Assembly: GCF_003634455.1 (NCBI RefSeq) | Contig: NZ_RBLC01000004.1 | Span: forward strand, 124,001 to 188,000 | Origin: Flavobacterium endophyticum | GTDB lineage: Bacteria; Bacteroidota; Bacteroidia; Flavobacteriales; Flavobacteriaceae | Direction of reading: 5' to 3' | Length of the DNA stretch: 64,000 bases | Part shown: piece by piece, positions 53,421 through 61,835 of the stretch | Layout of the letters: every line of letters starts with the position of its first letter | Numbering within the stretch: position 1 is the first letter of the stretch | Made by a program: the position numbers and the translations under genes | Notes under the pieces: generated by a model | Told to the model about the DNA's origin: nothing | Databases searched by the model: none | The model's input: only the letters and a program-made list of their open reading frames with translations

Positions 53421-54863
53421 TTAACGCGTCAGCCAACCTCTCCTGCCCGCCGTAGCTATCGCATAAGGCATAATCCAGAATAATCCGAAAGTATATAACA
53501 GACTGTAAGAATAGGCCCATAATGATTCCGAAAAATTATGACGTTTTGCATAGAAAAACACAGGGAAACTCGATAAGATCAGGATGCCCAAAAGCGTTGA
53601 GCTAAAAAACAGTACGGGGTGTATCAGTATAAAATACAACATGAATAACAGGAACGGATAGGCCATAGCAATAGTCAAGAACTGGTTGAGAAATAACAGC
53701 CTCGCTCCTACTTTAGAGCCTTTTCTAAAATTCGTGAAGACAAATTTCGACATCATCAGGTTTTCTCGTACGTTGCTTCTGCCCCATCGGATAAACATTT
53801 TTGACAAGCCACGGTATTTTTCTGGCACGTTTGTAAGCACGTAAGCATTTCTCTGGAACAGCACATGATGGCCTTGCTTTAAGATCATATTGGTCATGGC
53901 ACGGTCTTCACCTATGTCTGAAGCTTGTCCCATAAACGTCTGGTTGATCCATTCTTCAAGGCAGGCAAATACGGCCGTGCTGCGGTAAGCCGCCAATGCG
54001 CCTGGCGTGCAAAGCACAGAGCCGACTCTGCTTTCTGCCGAACGTATAAATTCAAAGCTCATCACAAAGCTCACGTTGAGCATTTTCGGCAACATGGCTT
54101 TCTCATTGTTCAATACCTGAACATTTCCGGCCACCGCACCGCAGTTTTCATCCACTACAAACGGGCTGACCAAATTTCTAAGAGTATCGGTCTTTACGAT
54201 AGAATCGCTATCAATCGTTACAAAAATTTCTCCTGTACCCATATTAAACCCGCGGTAAAGCGCATGTCGCTTTCCTTTGTTTTCGGGCTGCTGATAAATT
54301 GACAATCGGTCGCCCAATCTTTTTTTGGCTTCCTGCATCCAATACCAAGTATCATCCTTGCTTCCATCATCGATTGCTAACAACTGTAGTTTTTCTTGTG
54401 GATAATCGCTTTCAGCTATGCTCAGTAGCGTATCCCATACCAACTTGCCTTCATTATAAGCCGGAACGATTACAGTGCACGTCGGCAGTTCTTCATCGGT
54501 TACAGACTTGATTGGCTTGTAGCGAAAATAAAGGTAAATATTATAGAGCATAAAGCCCGCCTTGAACAATAGCAATACGCTGGCAAGAACCAAGAAAGGA
54601 AAGCCTATGACCGAATTTAGACGTTCGATATTGAATTCGTAAAATTCGGGCTGCAATTCATACGCCAGATAGGCACCTACCATCAGTAACACGAAAGTAC
54701 CTGCTAGTACCATCATGTTTGCCTTTCTGGGATATCTCAAAAAAAGCATTTTTTCTAGGATCAGGCTGTTGATTTTAAAAATAAAGCTGGTCAATCCTTG
54801 TTCGTCGGCATGGATATCATTTTGGGGGTAAAATTTTGTAGAAGTAATTGTTTCACTTTTCAT
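53421..54863 (-). CDS. Processive family 2 glycosyltransferase, polysaccharide synthase-like
   Basis: This 480-residue membrane enzyme has two N-terminal helices (about 45-70 and 85-110). A GT2 catalytic domain follows with 'TVIVPAYNEGKLVWDTL' (about 130), the nucleotide-binding 'LLAIDDGSKDDTW' near 165, the metal-binding 'FVTIDSDSIV' near 217, 'CGAVAGNVQV' and 'DIGEDRAMTNMIL' near 314. The processivity-type motif 'MFIRWGRSNVREN' is near 358-370. Three or four helices close the protein. The QxxRW equivalent and membrane layout suggest a beta-linked polysaccharide synthase such as a hyaluronan/chitin/PNAG-type polymerase. The sugar cannot be told. No operon partner is adjacent. Confidence 0.82.
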   Translation of the reverse strand: MKSETITSTKFYPQNDIHADEQGLTSFIFKINSLILEKMLFLRYPRKANMMVLAGTFVLLMVGAYLAYELQPEFYEFNIERLNSVIGFPFLVLASVLLLFKAGFMLYNIYLYFRYKPIKSVTDEELPTCTVIVPAYNEGKLVWDTLLSIAESDYPQEKLQLLAIDDGSKDDTWYWMQEAKKRLGDRLSIYQQPENKGKRHALYRGFNMGTGEIFVTIDSDSIVKTDTLRNLVSPFVVDENCGAVAGNVQVLNNEKAMLPKMLNVSFVMSFEFIRSAESRVGSVLCTPGALAAYRSTAVFACLEEWINQTFMGQASDIGEDRAMTNMILKQGHHVLFQRNAYVLTNVPEKYRGLSKMFIRWGRSNVRENLMMSKFVFTNFRKGSKVGARLLFLNQFLTIAMAYPFLLFMLYFILIHPVLFFSSTLLGILILSSFPVFFYAKRHNFSESLWAYSYSLLYTFGLFWIMPYAIATAGRRGWLTR

Positions 54864-55204
54864 GCTATACTACTTAAATTAATAATGGGTTTGGTGGTGT
54901 GTCGTACGAAGGCTTTTTTTCTTCCTAATTTTCTGTTGAGGAAAACCGTAATGAAATGTAAGTAAGCACGTACAGCAACACGATTAGCAAGCCTCGTGCC
55001 ATTTGGCTTATCCTTATAATTAGGGGCTTTAGAGCACTTGTCGTTTCCACAAAATGTAGATTTTTTTAATAGAGAACAACACAATTCCCCAATGCAATTG
55101 TGGATTTTTGGTATGATTTAGATTGAAGAAGTAACTGCTCAAACCTTCAATAACTATACTTTTTATGGACATTATTGTTTAGCAGACATAGCTTTTTCGA
55201 GTAT
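54864..55204. other. Upstream region of the glycosyltransferase gene
   Basis: A minus-strand open frame of 74 codons (54860-55084) overlaps the glycosyltransferase start. It has no recognisable domain and reads as a patchwork, so I do not call it a gene. The remainder is AT-rich. I found no exact TAnnTTTG box for the glycosyltransferase on the minus strand. Confidence 0.35.
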
Positions 55205-55229
55205 AAAAAAAGCCACTCAAAAGAGTGGC
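55205..55229 (-). terminator. Terminator after the gene at 55290
   Basis: A 7-bp stem GCCACTC / GAGTGGC with an AAAA loop. On the minus strand it continues into seven T, so it would end transcription of the small gene on that strand. Confidence 0.8.
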
Positions 55230-55289
55230 CAGGGAAAATAGTCAGGAAATTTTTGAATAGGCTACTTGTAAAAAAGTGGTAGTGTTCGG

Positions 55290-55604
55290 TTAATTTTTAC
55301 AGGGATATTGCAGTTTTATGTCTTGGATAATCAGTTCGGCGTTAGGTTTGTTTCCGGCAGGAATAAAAAAATAAGAATAGATGATGCCGTCTCCAAGATC
55401 GGTTTTCATAAACTCCATCATGTCTCTATGATAGGCAATATACACCAGGCTGTAGCGCTTGGGTAAAAACAGGGAGCAGGCGATGCATACCAAGTCGGTT
55501 ACGGGTAATATTTCTAATCTGCTCGGCCTGAATTCCCAAGCTTTATACGTTTTGCTCAGCCCTTCTACTTTGCTTTTGGGATGCAGGAACTTACAAAAGT
55601 TCAT
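55290..55604 (-). CDS. Unrecognised 104-residue protein
   Basis: This small protein starts MNFCKFLHPKSKVEGLSKTY, with 'LEILPVTDLVCIACSLFLPKRYSLVYIAYHRDMMEF' and an end 'IPAGNKPNAELIIQDIKLQYPC'. I see no known domain or signal peptide. A strong minus-strand terminator about 60 bp after its stop supports it as a transcribed gene. It lies alone between the glycosyltransferase gene and a divergent exported protein gene. Two cysteine-containing segments (Cys4 and the 'CIAC' pair) could bind metal, but this is weak. Its function is unknown. Confidence 0.5.
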   Translation of the reverse strand: MNFCKFLHPKSKVEGLSKTYKAWEFRPSRLEILPVTDLVCIACSLFLPKRYSLVYIAYHRDMMEFMKTDLGDGIIYSYFFIPAGNKPNAELIIQDIKLQYPCKN

Positions 55605-55833
55605 GTTTTTTCAATATATGAGAAACGACCATCTTTTACTTTTTCAACAGCTAAATGTATTGTTTTTATTAAAATTCATGATGTCCCGGTGAGTAGAATT
55701 ATTACTACATCTTTAAACAAACAGATTCGATTCAATTTTTCTTCTTTTCATTACAAAATACTTACCGCTTCTTTCACTTTCAACTGTAGTATTGTAACGG
55801 CTTCTAAATTTACGGGCTTTTAAAAACTTAATC

Positions 55834-56253
55834 ATGAAAAAAATTACGCTTTCCTTCTTCCTCCTTATCCTTTTTGTTACCCAAATCGCAATGGCGCAAA
55901 TGATCGAAACAGTCCATCCAATTCCTAAAGAATCTAAAGTGACATTTGGCTTTTTTGAAGGAACTGTTATCGCAGGCTATGTAGATAAAGGCGGTTTCTT
56001 GAATTTTACGGGACCAAACGTCAGCTTGACTTCCGGAAAATCAAAACTATTGCTAGGCATGCTTCCTTCGCTGCGCTTCAAGGAAGACAAATCACAAGTA
56101 AAAAATTCTTTTGTCATGCCTACGCTCGGAATGGGACTTACGTACAGCTATAAAAAACTAGCCCTACAGATACCTCTGTATTATAATGCCAAGACAAGTA
56201 CGGCAGATGGAAAATGGAATGTGGGTATTGGCGTCGGAATAAAATTGAAATAA
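55834..56253 (+). CDS. Exported protein with porin-like beta strands
   Basis: This 139-residue protein has a signal peptide (about 1-21, ending AMAQ) and alternating beta strands: 'KVTFGFFEGTVIAGYVDKGGFLNFTG', 'LLLGMLPSLRFKED', 'MGLTYSYKKLALQIPLYYNA' and the end 'GKWNVGIGVGIKLK'. The size and pattern suggest a small outer-membrane barrel or envelope beta-sandwich. The closing aromatic-poor strand is unlike large TonB receptors. No family name came to mind. It stands alone, plus strand, facing the 2-oxoacid dehydrogenase gene, with a shared terminator region beyond its stop. It could be an accessory barrel for envelope stress or lipid handling. Confidence 0.6.
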   Translation: MKKITLSFFLLILFVTQIAMAQMIETVHPIPKESKVTFGFFEGTVIAGYVDKGGFLNFTGPNVSLTSGKSKLLLGMLPSLRFKEDKSQVKNSFVMPTLGMGLTYSYKKLALQIPLYYNAKTSTADGKWNVGIGVGIKLK

Positions 56254-56367
56254 GTAAAAAAAGAAAGACATGAACAATTAGTTTGCATGGTTCGACGTCA
56301 TGGAGCGCCAAGCCTTCTATAGAGCAGATTCAGTTGATTCAAAACCTTTTACCTAAAAAATAGACAA

Positions 56368-56399
56368 CAAAAAGGTGTAGATTTCGCTACACCTTGTTT
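56368..56399. terminator. Terminator-like hairpin near the E1 gene 3' end
   Basis: AAGGTGTAG / CTACACCTT around a 6-base loop, extended by ACAA / TTGT at the outer ends. On the minus strand it leads into T-rich sequence 20 bp after the E1 stop. It can also serve the plus-strand exported protein gene. Confidence 0.75.
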
Positions 56400-56414
56400 A
56401 TTTATATCTAAAAT

Positions 56415-58391
56415 CTAGTACGCCATCAGCTCTTTCAAAACATCTTCAAATCGGCTCTTTGCCAAGAATTGATCTTCGAGCGCTTTTGTAAACGGAATCG
56501 GCGAATCAAGGCTCGCTACACGTTTTACAGGACCGTCAAGATATTCGAAACAATGCTCCATAATCATGGCAGAAATGTCGCTGGCAACGCCGCCAAACAT
56601 TGTATCTTCTTGCAATATGATTGCTTTTCCTGTCTTTTTTACAGAAGCAAAAATAGCTTCGGTATCGAGAGGCTGCAATGTTCTCAAATCTAATAAGTCT
56701 GCAGAGATTTCCGTATTTTTTGCCAAAGTCTCCAAAGCCCAATGCACGGCAGCTCCAAAGGCAATAATAGTTACGTCTTTTCCTTCTTTCAGCAATGATG
56801 CTTTTCCTAGCGGTAATGTATAATAATCTTTAGGAACGTCTTGGTATACGCTTCTGTACAATTGCTTGTGCTCAAAAAACAATACCGGATTCGGATCGTT
56901 GATCGACGTATTTAAAAGTCCTTTAGCATCATACGGGAAGGCTGGATAAACTACTTTCAAGCCAGGCGTTTTAGTGAACCAAGCTTCATTGGTCTGCGAG
57001 TGGAAAGGCCCGGCTTGAGTTCCGCCACCGCAAGGCATTCGTACTACGACATCAGCATTTTCGAGCCAGCGGTAGTGTGATTTTGCCAAAAGATTTACTA
57101 TTGGATTGAAGCCTGTCGATACGAAATCGGCAAATTGCATCTCTACAATGGCCTTATGCCCGTTGATTGAAAGTCCCATTCCTGCAGAAACTACAGCACT
57201 TTCACAGATTGGCGTATTGATGACCCTTTCTTTTCCGAACTGCGCCACAAAGCCGTCGGTAATTTTAAAAGCACCGCCATATTCCGCAATATCCTGTCCC
57301 ATGATCACTAGGTTTTCATGGCGTTCCATCGACTGCTTCAAACTGGTTGAAATAGCGTCGATCAGACGGATATTTACTTTTTTATCCGAAGGAGTAACTT
57401 CTTCAAAATCATAAGGTTTATACACATCATTTAACTCTCCTTCATAAGTAGCTTCAATTTCTGGCTCGGCCTGAACCATTGCCCAATTCTCATCAATTTC
57501 TTTCTTGATTTCGGCACGAATTTCTTCGTCAAGTTCAGAAGTAAGCACATCTGTTTCCGAAAGGTATTTTCTGTAATTGTCTACCGGATCTTTGATCGCC
57601 CATAAATCCATTAATTCCTGAGGTACATATTTAGTACCGCTGGCTTCTTCATGGCCGCGCATTCGGAACGTCTTGAACTCTAATAGCACAGGTCTTGGCT
57701 TTTCGATCATTGAAGCTTTAAGCTCTGAAAGCTTAGTAAAAACTTCCAGAATATTATTTCCATCGATAATATGCGACTCCATGCCGTAGCCGATTCCTTT
57801 ATCAGCCAGGTTTTCACAACGGTACTGCTCGTTCGTAGGTGTCGATAGTCCGTAACCGTTGTTTTCGATTACAAACATTACTGGCAATTCCCAAACCGAC
57901 GCAATATTCAGTGCTTCATGAAAATCGCCTTCACTGGTAGCGCCTTCGCCTGTGAAAACTGCTGTTACCTTTCCGTTTTTCTTTAATTTATTTGCCAAGG
58001 CGATTCCGTCGGCAACTCCCAATTGAGGGCCCAAATGCGAAATCATTCCTATAATCTTATATTCTTGTGTCCCGAAGTGGAACGAACGGTCGCGTCCTTT
58101 TGTAAAACCATTAGCTTTTCCTTGCCATTGCGAAAACAAGCGATACAATGGGATATCTCTTCCTGTAAAAACGCCAAGATTTCTGTGCATCGGAAGAATG
58201 TATTCGTCTTTATCTAAAACGGCAGTAACGCCGCAAGCGATTGCCTCCTGCCCGATTCCGGAAAACCACTTGGAAACTTTTCCTTGGCGGATCAAGATGA
58301 GCATCTTTTCCTCAATCAGTCGGGGCTTTAAAATTCTTTTATATAAGTCTAACAGTTGGTCGTTGGTCAGGTTTTTTCTGTCGAAATTCAT
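56415..58391 (-). CDS. Fused 2-oxoacid dehydrogenase E1 (alpha-beta), branched-chain/2-oxoisovalerate type
   Basis: This 658-residue enzyme joins both subunits of a thiamine diphosphate E1. The alpha half (about 1-325) has 'GQEAIACGVTAVL' and the ThDP-binding 'FTGEGATSEGDFHEALNIASVWELPVMFVIENNGYGLST' near 145-185. The beta half (about 345-658) has 'VIMGQDIAEYGGAFKIT', 'FADFVSTGFNPIVN' and 'RMPCGGGTQAGPFHSQ'. It decarboxylates a 2-oxoacid, most likely a branched-chain one, and acylates a lipoyl E2. I chose the ATG at 58391, because a -7 box at 58438-58431 overlaps an upstream extension. In many Bacteroidota this E1 is one chain. E2 and E3 are not in the window. Confidence 0.85.
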   Translation of the reverse strand: MNFDRKNLTNDQLLDLYKRILKPRLIEEKMLILIRQGKVSKWFSGIGQEAIACGVTAVLDKDEYILPMHRNLGVFTGRDIPLYRLFSQWQGKANGFTKGRDRSFHFGTQEYKIIGMISHLGPQLGVADGIALANKLKKNGKVTAVFTGEGATSEGDFHEALNIASVWELPVMFVIENNGYGLSTPTNEQYRCENLADKGIGYGMESHIIDGNNILEVFTKLSELKASMIEKPRPVLLEFKTFRMRGHEEASGTKYVPQELMDLWAIKDPVDNYRKYLSETDVLTSELDEEIRAEIKKEIDENWAMVQAEPEIEATYEGELNDVYKPYDFEEVTPSDKKVNIRLIDAISTSLKQSMERHENLVIMGQDIAEYGGAFKITDGFVAQFGKERVINTPICESAVVSAGMGLSINGHKAIVEMQFADFVSTGFNPIVNLLAKSHYRWLENADVVVRMPCGGGTQAGPFHSQTNEAWFTKTPGLKVVYPAFPYDAKGLLNTSINDPNPVLFFEHKQLYRSVYQDVPKDYYTLPLGKASLLKEGKDVTIIAFGAAVHWALETLAKNTEISADLLDLRTLQPLDTEAIFASVKKTGKAIILQEDTMFGGVASDISAMIMEHCFEYLDGPVKRVASLDSPIPFTKALEDQFLAKSRFEDVLKELMAY

Positions 58392-58430
58392 AATAGTTAC
58401 GAAAAGGTTTGCGTGTTTTTTTAAGTTGTC

Positions 58431-58438
58431 CAAAAGTA
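58431..58438 (-). promoter_or_regulatory. Putative -7 box for the fused E1 gene
   Basis: The minus strand reads TACTTTTG, an exact TAnnTTTG match, 40 bp before the ATG at 58391. It helps to reject an upstream in-frame start at 58433. Confidence 0.5.
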
Positions 58439-58522
58439 TAAAAAAATAACAGCATAAACTCGTAATGTTACAGAATTTTCAATTGTTGATAACTTTTAAA
58501 ATTAAATTCTCAAAATAATCTA

Positions 58523-58530
58523 TACATTTG
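58523..58530 (+). promoter_or_regulatory. Putative -7 box for the 2OG-Fe(II) oxygenase gene
   Basis: TACATTTG matches TAnnTTTG exactly and lies 53 bp before the ATG at 58584. The nearest TTG upstream (58486) is too far away to be the -33 box, so the match is one-sided. Confidence 0.45.
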
Positions 58531-58583
58531 TGATAACAAGGCTTGACGCCTAGCAAAGTTATTAACATATATTTTTAAAGAGT

Positions 58584-59534
58584 ATGCAAAATATTCCTAG
58601 TGTTGACTTGCGTGATTTCCTTTCGGATGACCCGAAACGTAAACAAAAATTTGTAAATGAAATCGGAAAAGCTTTTGAAGACATTGGCTTCGTGGCTTTA
58701 AAAGGTCATTTTTTAGATGACCAATTGGTAGATGAATTGTATGGCGAAATCAGAAATTTCTTCGCCCTGCCATTAGAAACCAAATATAGTTATGAAATTC
58801 CAGGAATTGGAGGACAGCGTGGTTATGTTTCCTTTGGAAAAGAACATGCAAAGGGAAGAAAAGAAGGTGACTTGAAAGAATTCTGGCACTTCGGACAGTA
58901 TGTAGACAAAGATTCCAAATGGGCTAACGAATATCCAGACAATGTTGAAGTAAAAGAACTTCCTCGTTTTAATGTTGTGGGAAAAGAAGCTTACCAAATG
59001 CTTGAAAAAACAGGTATTTATGTACTAAGAGCTTTAGCCCTACATTTAGGATTGGATGAGTTCTATTTTGATAAATATGCAGAAGAAGGCAACTCCATCT
59101 TAAGACCTATCCATTACCCGCCAATTACACAAGAGCCTGAAAACGCGATTCGTGCTGCAGCTCATGGTGATATCAACCTGATTACCCTTCTTATGGGCGC
59201 TCAAGGACGTGGCCTTCAAGTTCAGAACCACAATGGCGAATGGATTGATGCTATTGCAGAACCAGACGAATTGGTGATTAACGTAGGCGATATGCTTTCA
59301 AGACATACGAATAATAAGCTGAAATCTACAATCCACCAAGTGGTCAACCCACCAAGAGAATTATGGGGAACTTCGAGATATTCTATTCCGTTTTTCATGC
59401 ACCCAGTAAGCGACATGCGATTGGACTGTTTGGAAAACTGTATTGATGACCAAAATCCAAAACTATACGAAGACATTTCGGCTGGAGAATTCCTTCACGA
59501 ACGTCTGGTTGATTTGGGATTAATCAAAAAATAA
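58584..59534 (+). CDS. 2-oxoglutarate/Fe(II) oxygenase of the isopenicillin N synthase family
   Basis: This 316-residue protein has the N-terminal DIOX-type region ('PSVDLRDFLSDDPKRKQKFVNEIGKAFEDIGFVALKGH'). The 2OG-FeII core has 'RAAAHGDINLITLLMGAQGRGLQV' (His-x-Asp, about 193-195), 'STIHQVVNPPREL' (distal His near 250) and the substrate-anchoring 'TSRYSIPFFMHP' (Arg near 262). All three iron ligands and the Arg are present. In Flavobacteria such single-gene members are common, and their substrates are unknown. It is divergent from the E1 gene and followed by a terminator. A role in amino acid or secondary metabolism is possible but not shown. Confidence 0.85.
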   Translation: MQNIPSVDLRDFLSDDPKRKQKFVNEIGKAFEDIGFVALKGHFLDDQLVDELYGEIRNFFALPLETKYSYEIPGIGGQRGYVSFGKEHAKGRKEGDLKEFWHFGQYVDKDSKWANEYPDNVEVKELPRFNVVGKEAYQMLEKTGIYVLRALALHLGLDEFYFDKYAEEGNSILRPIHYPPITQEPENAIRAAAHGDINLITLLMGAQGRGLQVQNHNGEWIDAIAEPDELVINVGDMLSRHTNNKLKSTIHQVVNPPRELWGTSRYSIPFFMHPVSDMRLDCLENCIDDQNPKLYEDISAGEFLHERLVDLGLIKK

Positions 59535-59558
59535 GTTTTACATTTATACTTTAATTAG

Positions 59559-59592
59559 AAAGACATTGAGTTTTGCTTGATGTCTTTTTGAT
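59559..59592 (+). terminator. Rho-independent terminator after the oxygenase gene
   Basis: An 8-bp stem AAAGACAT / ATGTCTTT encloses a 13-base loop and runs into a T-rich tract. It starts 24 bp after the oxygenase stop. Confidence 0.65.
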
Positions 59593-59600
59593 TTTTTCAG

Positions 59601-59640
59601 AACGCAGATCTGGGCAAATCACGCCGATATCCGCTGATTA
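59601..59640. repeat. Degenerate repeat flanking the GxxExxY gene (left)
   Basis: The stretch from 59601 contains the words GCAGATCTG, ATATCC and GCTGATTA. Related words (ATCTGCG, ATATCAG, GATCAGC, TATCCGCG) occur on the other side of the gene at 60056-60095. I read these as diverged copies of a short intergenic repeat, but the alignment is too loose for a confident inverted or direct pairing. Confidence 0.4.
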
Positions 59641-59665
59641 TTAGCCACGTAAATTTAGAATAATT

Positions 59666-60055
59666 ATGGAAACAGATGAATTGCTCCACAAAGAATTGAC
59701 TGGAGCCATACTAAAATTATATTATGAAGTTTATAATGAACTGGGATATGGTTTTCTTGAAAGAGTTTATCAAAACGCTATGTTTTATGAGCTAAAAGCC
59801 AATGGTTATAAAGTCGAAGCACAAAAAAGAATTCCTGTCTACTATAAAGAAATCATGGTCGGAGATTATTTTGCCGACCTTATTGTAAACGACTGTGTGA
59901 TTCTAGAATTAAAAGCCGTAGAGAGCTTGGCAAAAGAACATCATTATCAAATCATAAACTATCTAAGAGGAACAGATTGTGAAGTTGGATTAGTCTTGAA
60001 TTTTGGAAAAAAAGCAGAATTTATGAGACGAGTCTACGAAAATTACCAAAAATAA
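59666..60055 (+). CDS. GxxExxY family protein
   Basis: This 129-residue protein has the family motif 'ELGYGFLERVYQNAM' (GxxExxY) near 30-40. It continues 'YKVEAQKRIPVYYKEIMVGDYFADLIVNDCVILELKAVESL', ending 'LVLNFGKKAEFMRRVYE'. The acidic-hydrophobic 'DYFADLIV...ILELKA' section has the spacing of a PD-(D/E)xK-type nuclease core (D near 73 and E-x-K near 86-88). This suggests a nuclease ancestry, but activity is unproven in this family. Such genes are frequent and often multicopy in Bacteroidota, embedded between diverged repeats as here. I know of no demonstrated function. It is followed directly by the SUI1 gene. Confidence 0.8.
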   Translation: METDELLHKELTGAILKLYYEVYNELGYGFLERVYQNAMFYELKANGYKVEAQKRIPVYYKEIMVGDYFADLIVNDCVILELKAVESLAKEHHYQIINYLRGTDCEVGLVLNFGKKAEFMRRVYENYQK

Positions 60056-60095
60056 AATCTGCGAATATCAGTGCGATCAGCACGTATCCGCGTCC
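60056..60095. repeat. Degenerate repeat flanking the GxxExxY gene (right)
   Basis: The stretch carries ATCTGCG, ATATCAG, GATCAGC and TATCCGCG words resembling those at 59601-59640. It fills the short spacer between the GxxExxY gene and the SUI1 gene. Confidence 0.35.
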
Positions 60096-60107
60096 AATTA
60101 AATGCAT

Positions 60108-60440
60108 ATGGACTTACAAGACCAACTAAAAAAACTATTCCCAGACCACGAACCGTCTGAAGAAATTGAAGAAACTGCCGCAGAACCCAAAGAACTCTGG
60201 GTACAGAACGAGCCGATGATTTGCAAATTTGAAAAGCGAAAAGGAAAACCTACTACCATAATCGAAGGTTATACCGGCGCGGACGAAGATTTCAAGATAT
60301 TAGCCAAAGAGCTAAAAACCCGATTAAGTGTAGGCGGCACTTTTAAAGACGATTCCATTATTATTCAAGGCGATTACCGCGATAAGATTATGGCTATCCT
60401 TAAAGAAAAAGGCTTTAAGGTAAAACGTGTTGGCGGATAA
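60108..60440 (+). CDS. SUI1/eIF1-like translation initiation factor (YciH type)
   Basis: This protein of about 110 residues starts at the ATG at 60108 (MDLQDQLKKLFPDHE). An in-frame ATG two codons upstream is also possible. After a short acidic lead the SUI1 domain shows 'MICKFEKRKGKPTTIIEGY' and 'KELKTRLSVGGTFKDDSIIIQGD', with the GGT-x-K-D loop, and ends 'KEKGFKVKRVGG'. Bacterial YciH proteins bind the small ribosomal subunit and are linked to stricter start codon choice under stress. It is between the GxxExxY and nucleoside phosphorylase genes, all plus strand, but the spacers differ in character, so they may not share a transcript. Confidence 0.88.
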   Translation: MDLQDQLKKLFPDHEPSEEIEETAAEPKELWVQNEPMICKFEKRKGKPTTIIEGYTGADEDFKILAKELKTRLSVGGTFKDDSIIIQGDYRDKIMAILKEKGFKVKRVGG

Positions 60441-60507
60441 GAACGACCTCAATTTACAAACAAAAAACTTAGTAACTCAGCAACTTTGCCTTAGCAACTT
60501 ATAAAAA

Positions 60508-61380
60508 ATGATACAATCCTCAGAATTAATATTAAACCCTGACGGCAGCGTCTACCACCTGAATCTAAAACCAGAACATATTGCCAACGATATCATCTTT
60601 GTAGGCGACCAAAACCGCGTCGAGAAAATAACGCAGTTTTTCGACAAGATCGAATTTTCTACACAAAAAAGAGAGTTTAAGACGCAGACCGGTATCTTCA
60701 AAGGAAAAAGAATCACCGTAATGTCAACAGGAATTGGTCCTGACAATATCGATATCGTAGTAAACGAGCTCGATGCTTTGGTCAATATCGACTTAGAAAC
60801 CCGTCAGCCGAAAGAAGAACTGACATCGCTGAACATCATACGCATCGGAACTTCAGGATCATTACATAAGGATATTCCTGTAGACAGCTTTGTCATGTCT
60901 AAATTCGGACTCGGCCTAGACAATATGCTTCGCTCCTACCTAATCGACAGAATTTCGGAAGATGCTATAGAAGAGGCCTTTATTCACCATACAAATTGGG
61001 ACATCCGAAAAGGAAAACCTTATGTGATACGATGCAGCGAAACACTGGAAAAACTGATTGAAAGCGATAAAATCTTTAAAGGAATTACCGCAACTGCCGG
61101 AGGATTTTACGGTCCCCAAGGACGCGTACTGCGCTTGGAAATCCAAGACCCTCAGCTAAACGGCAAGATGGATAATTTCAATTTCAACGATAACAGGATT
61201 ACCAATCTTGAAATGGAAACAGCCGCTATCTACGGATTATCTGCCCTGCTCGGCCATAATGCTTTGTCATTAAACGCTATCATCGCCAACCGTGCAAGCG
61301 GTACTTTTAGCGAAGATCCTTATAAAGCTGTAGACGAACTGATTGCTTATACTTTAGACAAAATAGCACAAGGCTCCTGA
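60508..61380 (+). CDS. Nucleoside phosphorylase (uridine phosphorylase-like)
   Basis: This 290-residue protein cleaves the N-glycosidic bond of nucleosides with phosphate. The PNP_UDP_1 motifs are a phosphate-site 'VMSTGIGPDNIDIVVNELDALV' near 73-94, 'IIRIGTSGSLHKDIPVDSFVMS' near 110-131 and 'NLEMETAAIYGLSALLGH' near 231-248 with the Glu-Met-Glu that holds the ribose. The motif mix resembles uridine phosphorylase more than purine nucleoside phosphorylase, yet some members take both. Its last base overlaps the start of the DinB-like gene, which suggests they are translated together. Confidence 0.85.
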   Translation: MIQSSELILNPDGSVYHLNLKPEHIANDIIFVGDQNRVEKITQFFDKIEFSTQKREFKTQTGIFKGKRITVMSTGIGPDNIDIVVNELDALVNIDLETRQPKEELTSLNIIRIGTSGSLHKDIPVDSFVMSKFGLGLDNMLRSYLIDRISEDAIEEAFIHHTNWDIRKGKPYVIRCSETLEKLIESDKIFKGITATAGGFYGPQGRVLRLEIQDPQLNGKMDNFNFNDNRITNLEMETAAIYGLSALLGHNALSLNAIIANRASGTFSEDPYKAVDELIAYTLDKIAQGS

Positions 61381-61826
61381 TGATGCAAGATGTAATTCGT
61401 AAATTCGAGAAATTGCTGGACCAAAATCTTGACTATATCAAGAAGGCAGACAAAGCAATTTTAGAATTCCAACCAGAAAATAAATGGTCTAAAAAAGAAA
61501 TTTTGGGACATTTAGTTGATTCTGCTATCCATAATCTCATACGATTTACGGAAATACATTATGTTGCAAAGCCTTATGTTTACAGAACTTACAACCAGAA
61601 CGACTTGGTTAAAATCAATCGTTATCAAGAAATCGATATTGAGGAATTAGCACAGTTATGGCTTTCGATCAACAAGCAGATTTTAAGAGTTTTTAAGTCT
61701 GCAAGTGAGGAAACACTGCAGTATGAAATCGAGCTCAACGACAAGTCAATCGTCAACTTAAGATTCTTGATGACCGATTATGTTGACCACCTAGAACACC
61801 ATATCAACCAAATAAAAAGCAACTAG
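61380..61826 (+). CDS. DinB-like metal-binding protein
   Basis: This 148-residue four-helix-bundle protein has the DinB-type ligands: 'LGHLVDSAIHNLIRF' (His at about 40) and the C-terminal pair in 'YVDHLEHHINQIK' (about 135-145). A hydrophobic 'ILRVFKSASEETLQYEIE' helix sits between. DinB proteins are metal-dependent transferases of several kinds (thiol S-transfer, damage-related). The start overlaps the phosphorylase stop (TGATG), and a second ATG follows 3 bp on. Its role is unknown. A link to nucleoside metabolism by the overlap is only suggestive. Confidence 0.8.
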   Translation: MMQDVIRKFEKLLDQNLDYIKKADKAILEFQPENKWSKKEILGHLVDSAIHNLIRFTEIHYVAKPYVYRTYNQNDLVKINRYQEIDIEELAQLWLSINKQILRVFKSASEETLQYEIELNDKSIVNLRFLMTDYVDHLEHHINQIKSN

Positions 61827-61835
61827 TTAAAAAAG

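Noticed and set aside
54860..55084. 74-codon minus-strand open frame upstream of the glycosyltransferase
   Set aside because: It overlaps the start of the glycosyltransferase gene, has a patchwork composition and no domain. It may be a remnant, but nothing supports it as a gene.
58392..58433. Upstream in-frame start of the fused E1 gene
   Set aside because: A -7 promoter box on the minus strand overlaps this stretch, so the start at 58391 is more likely.
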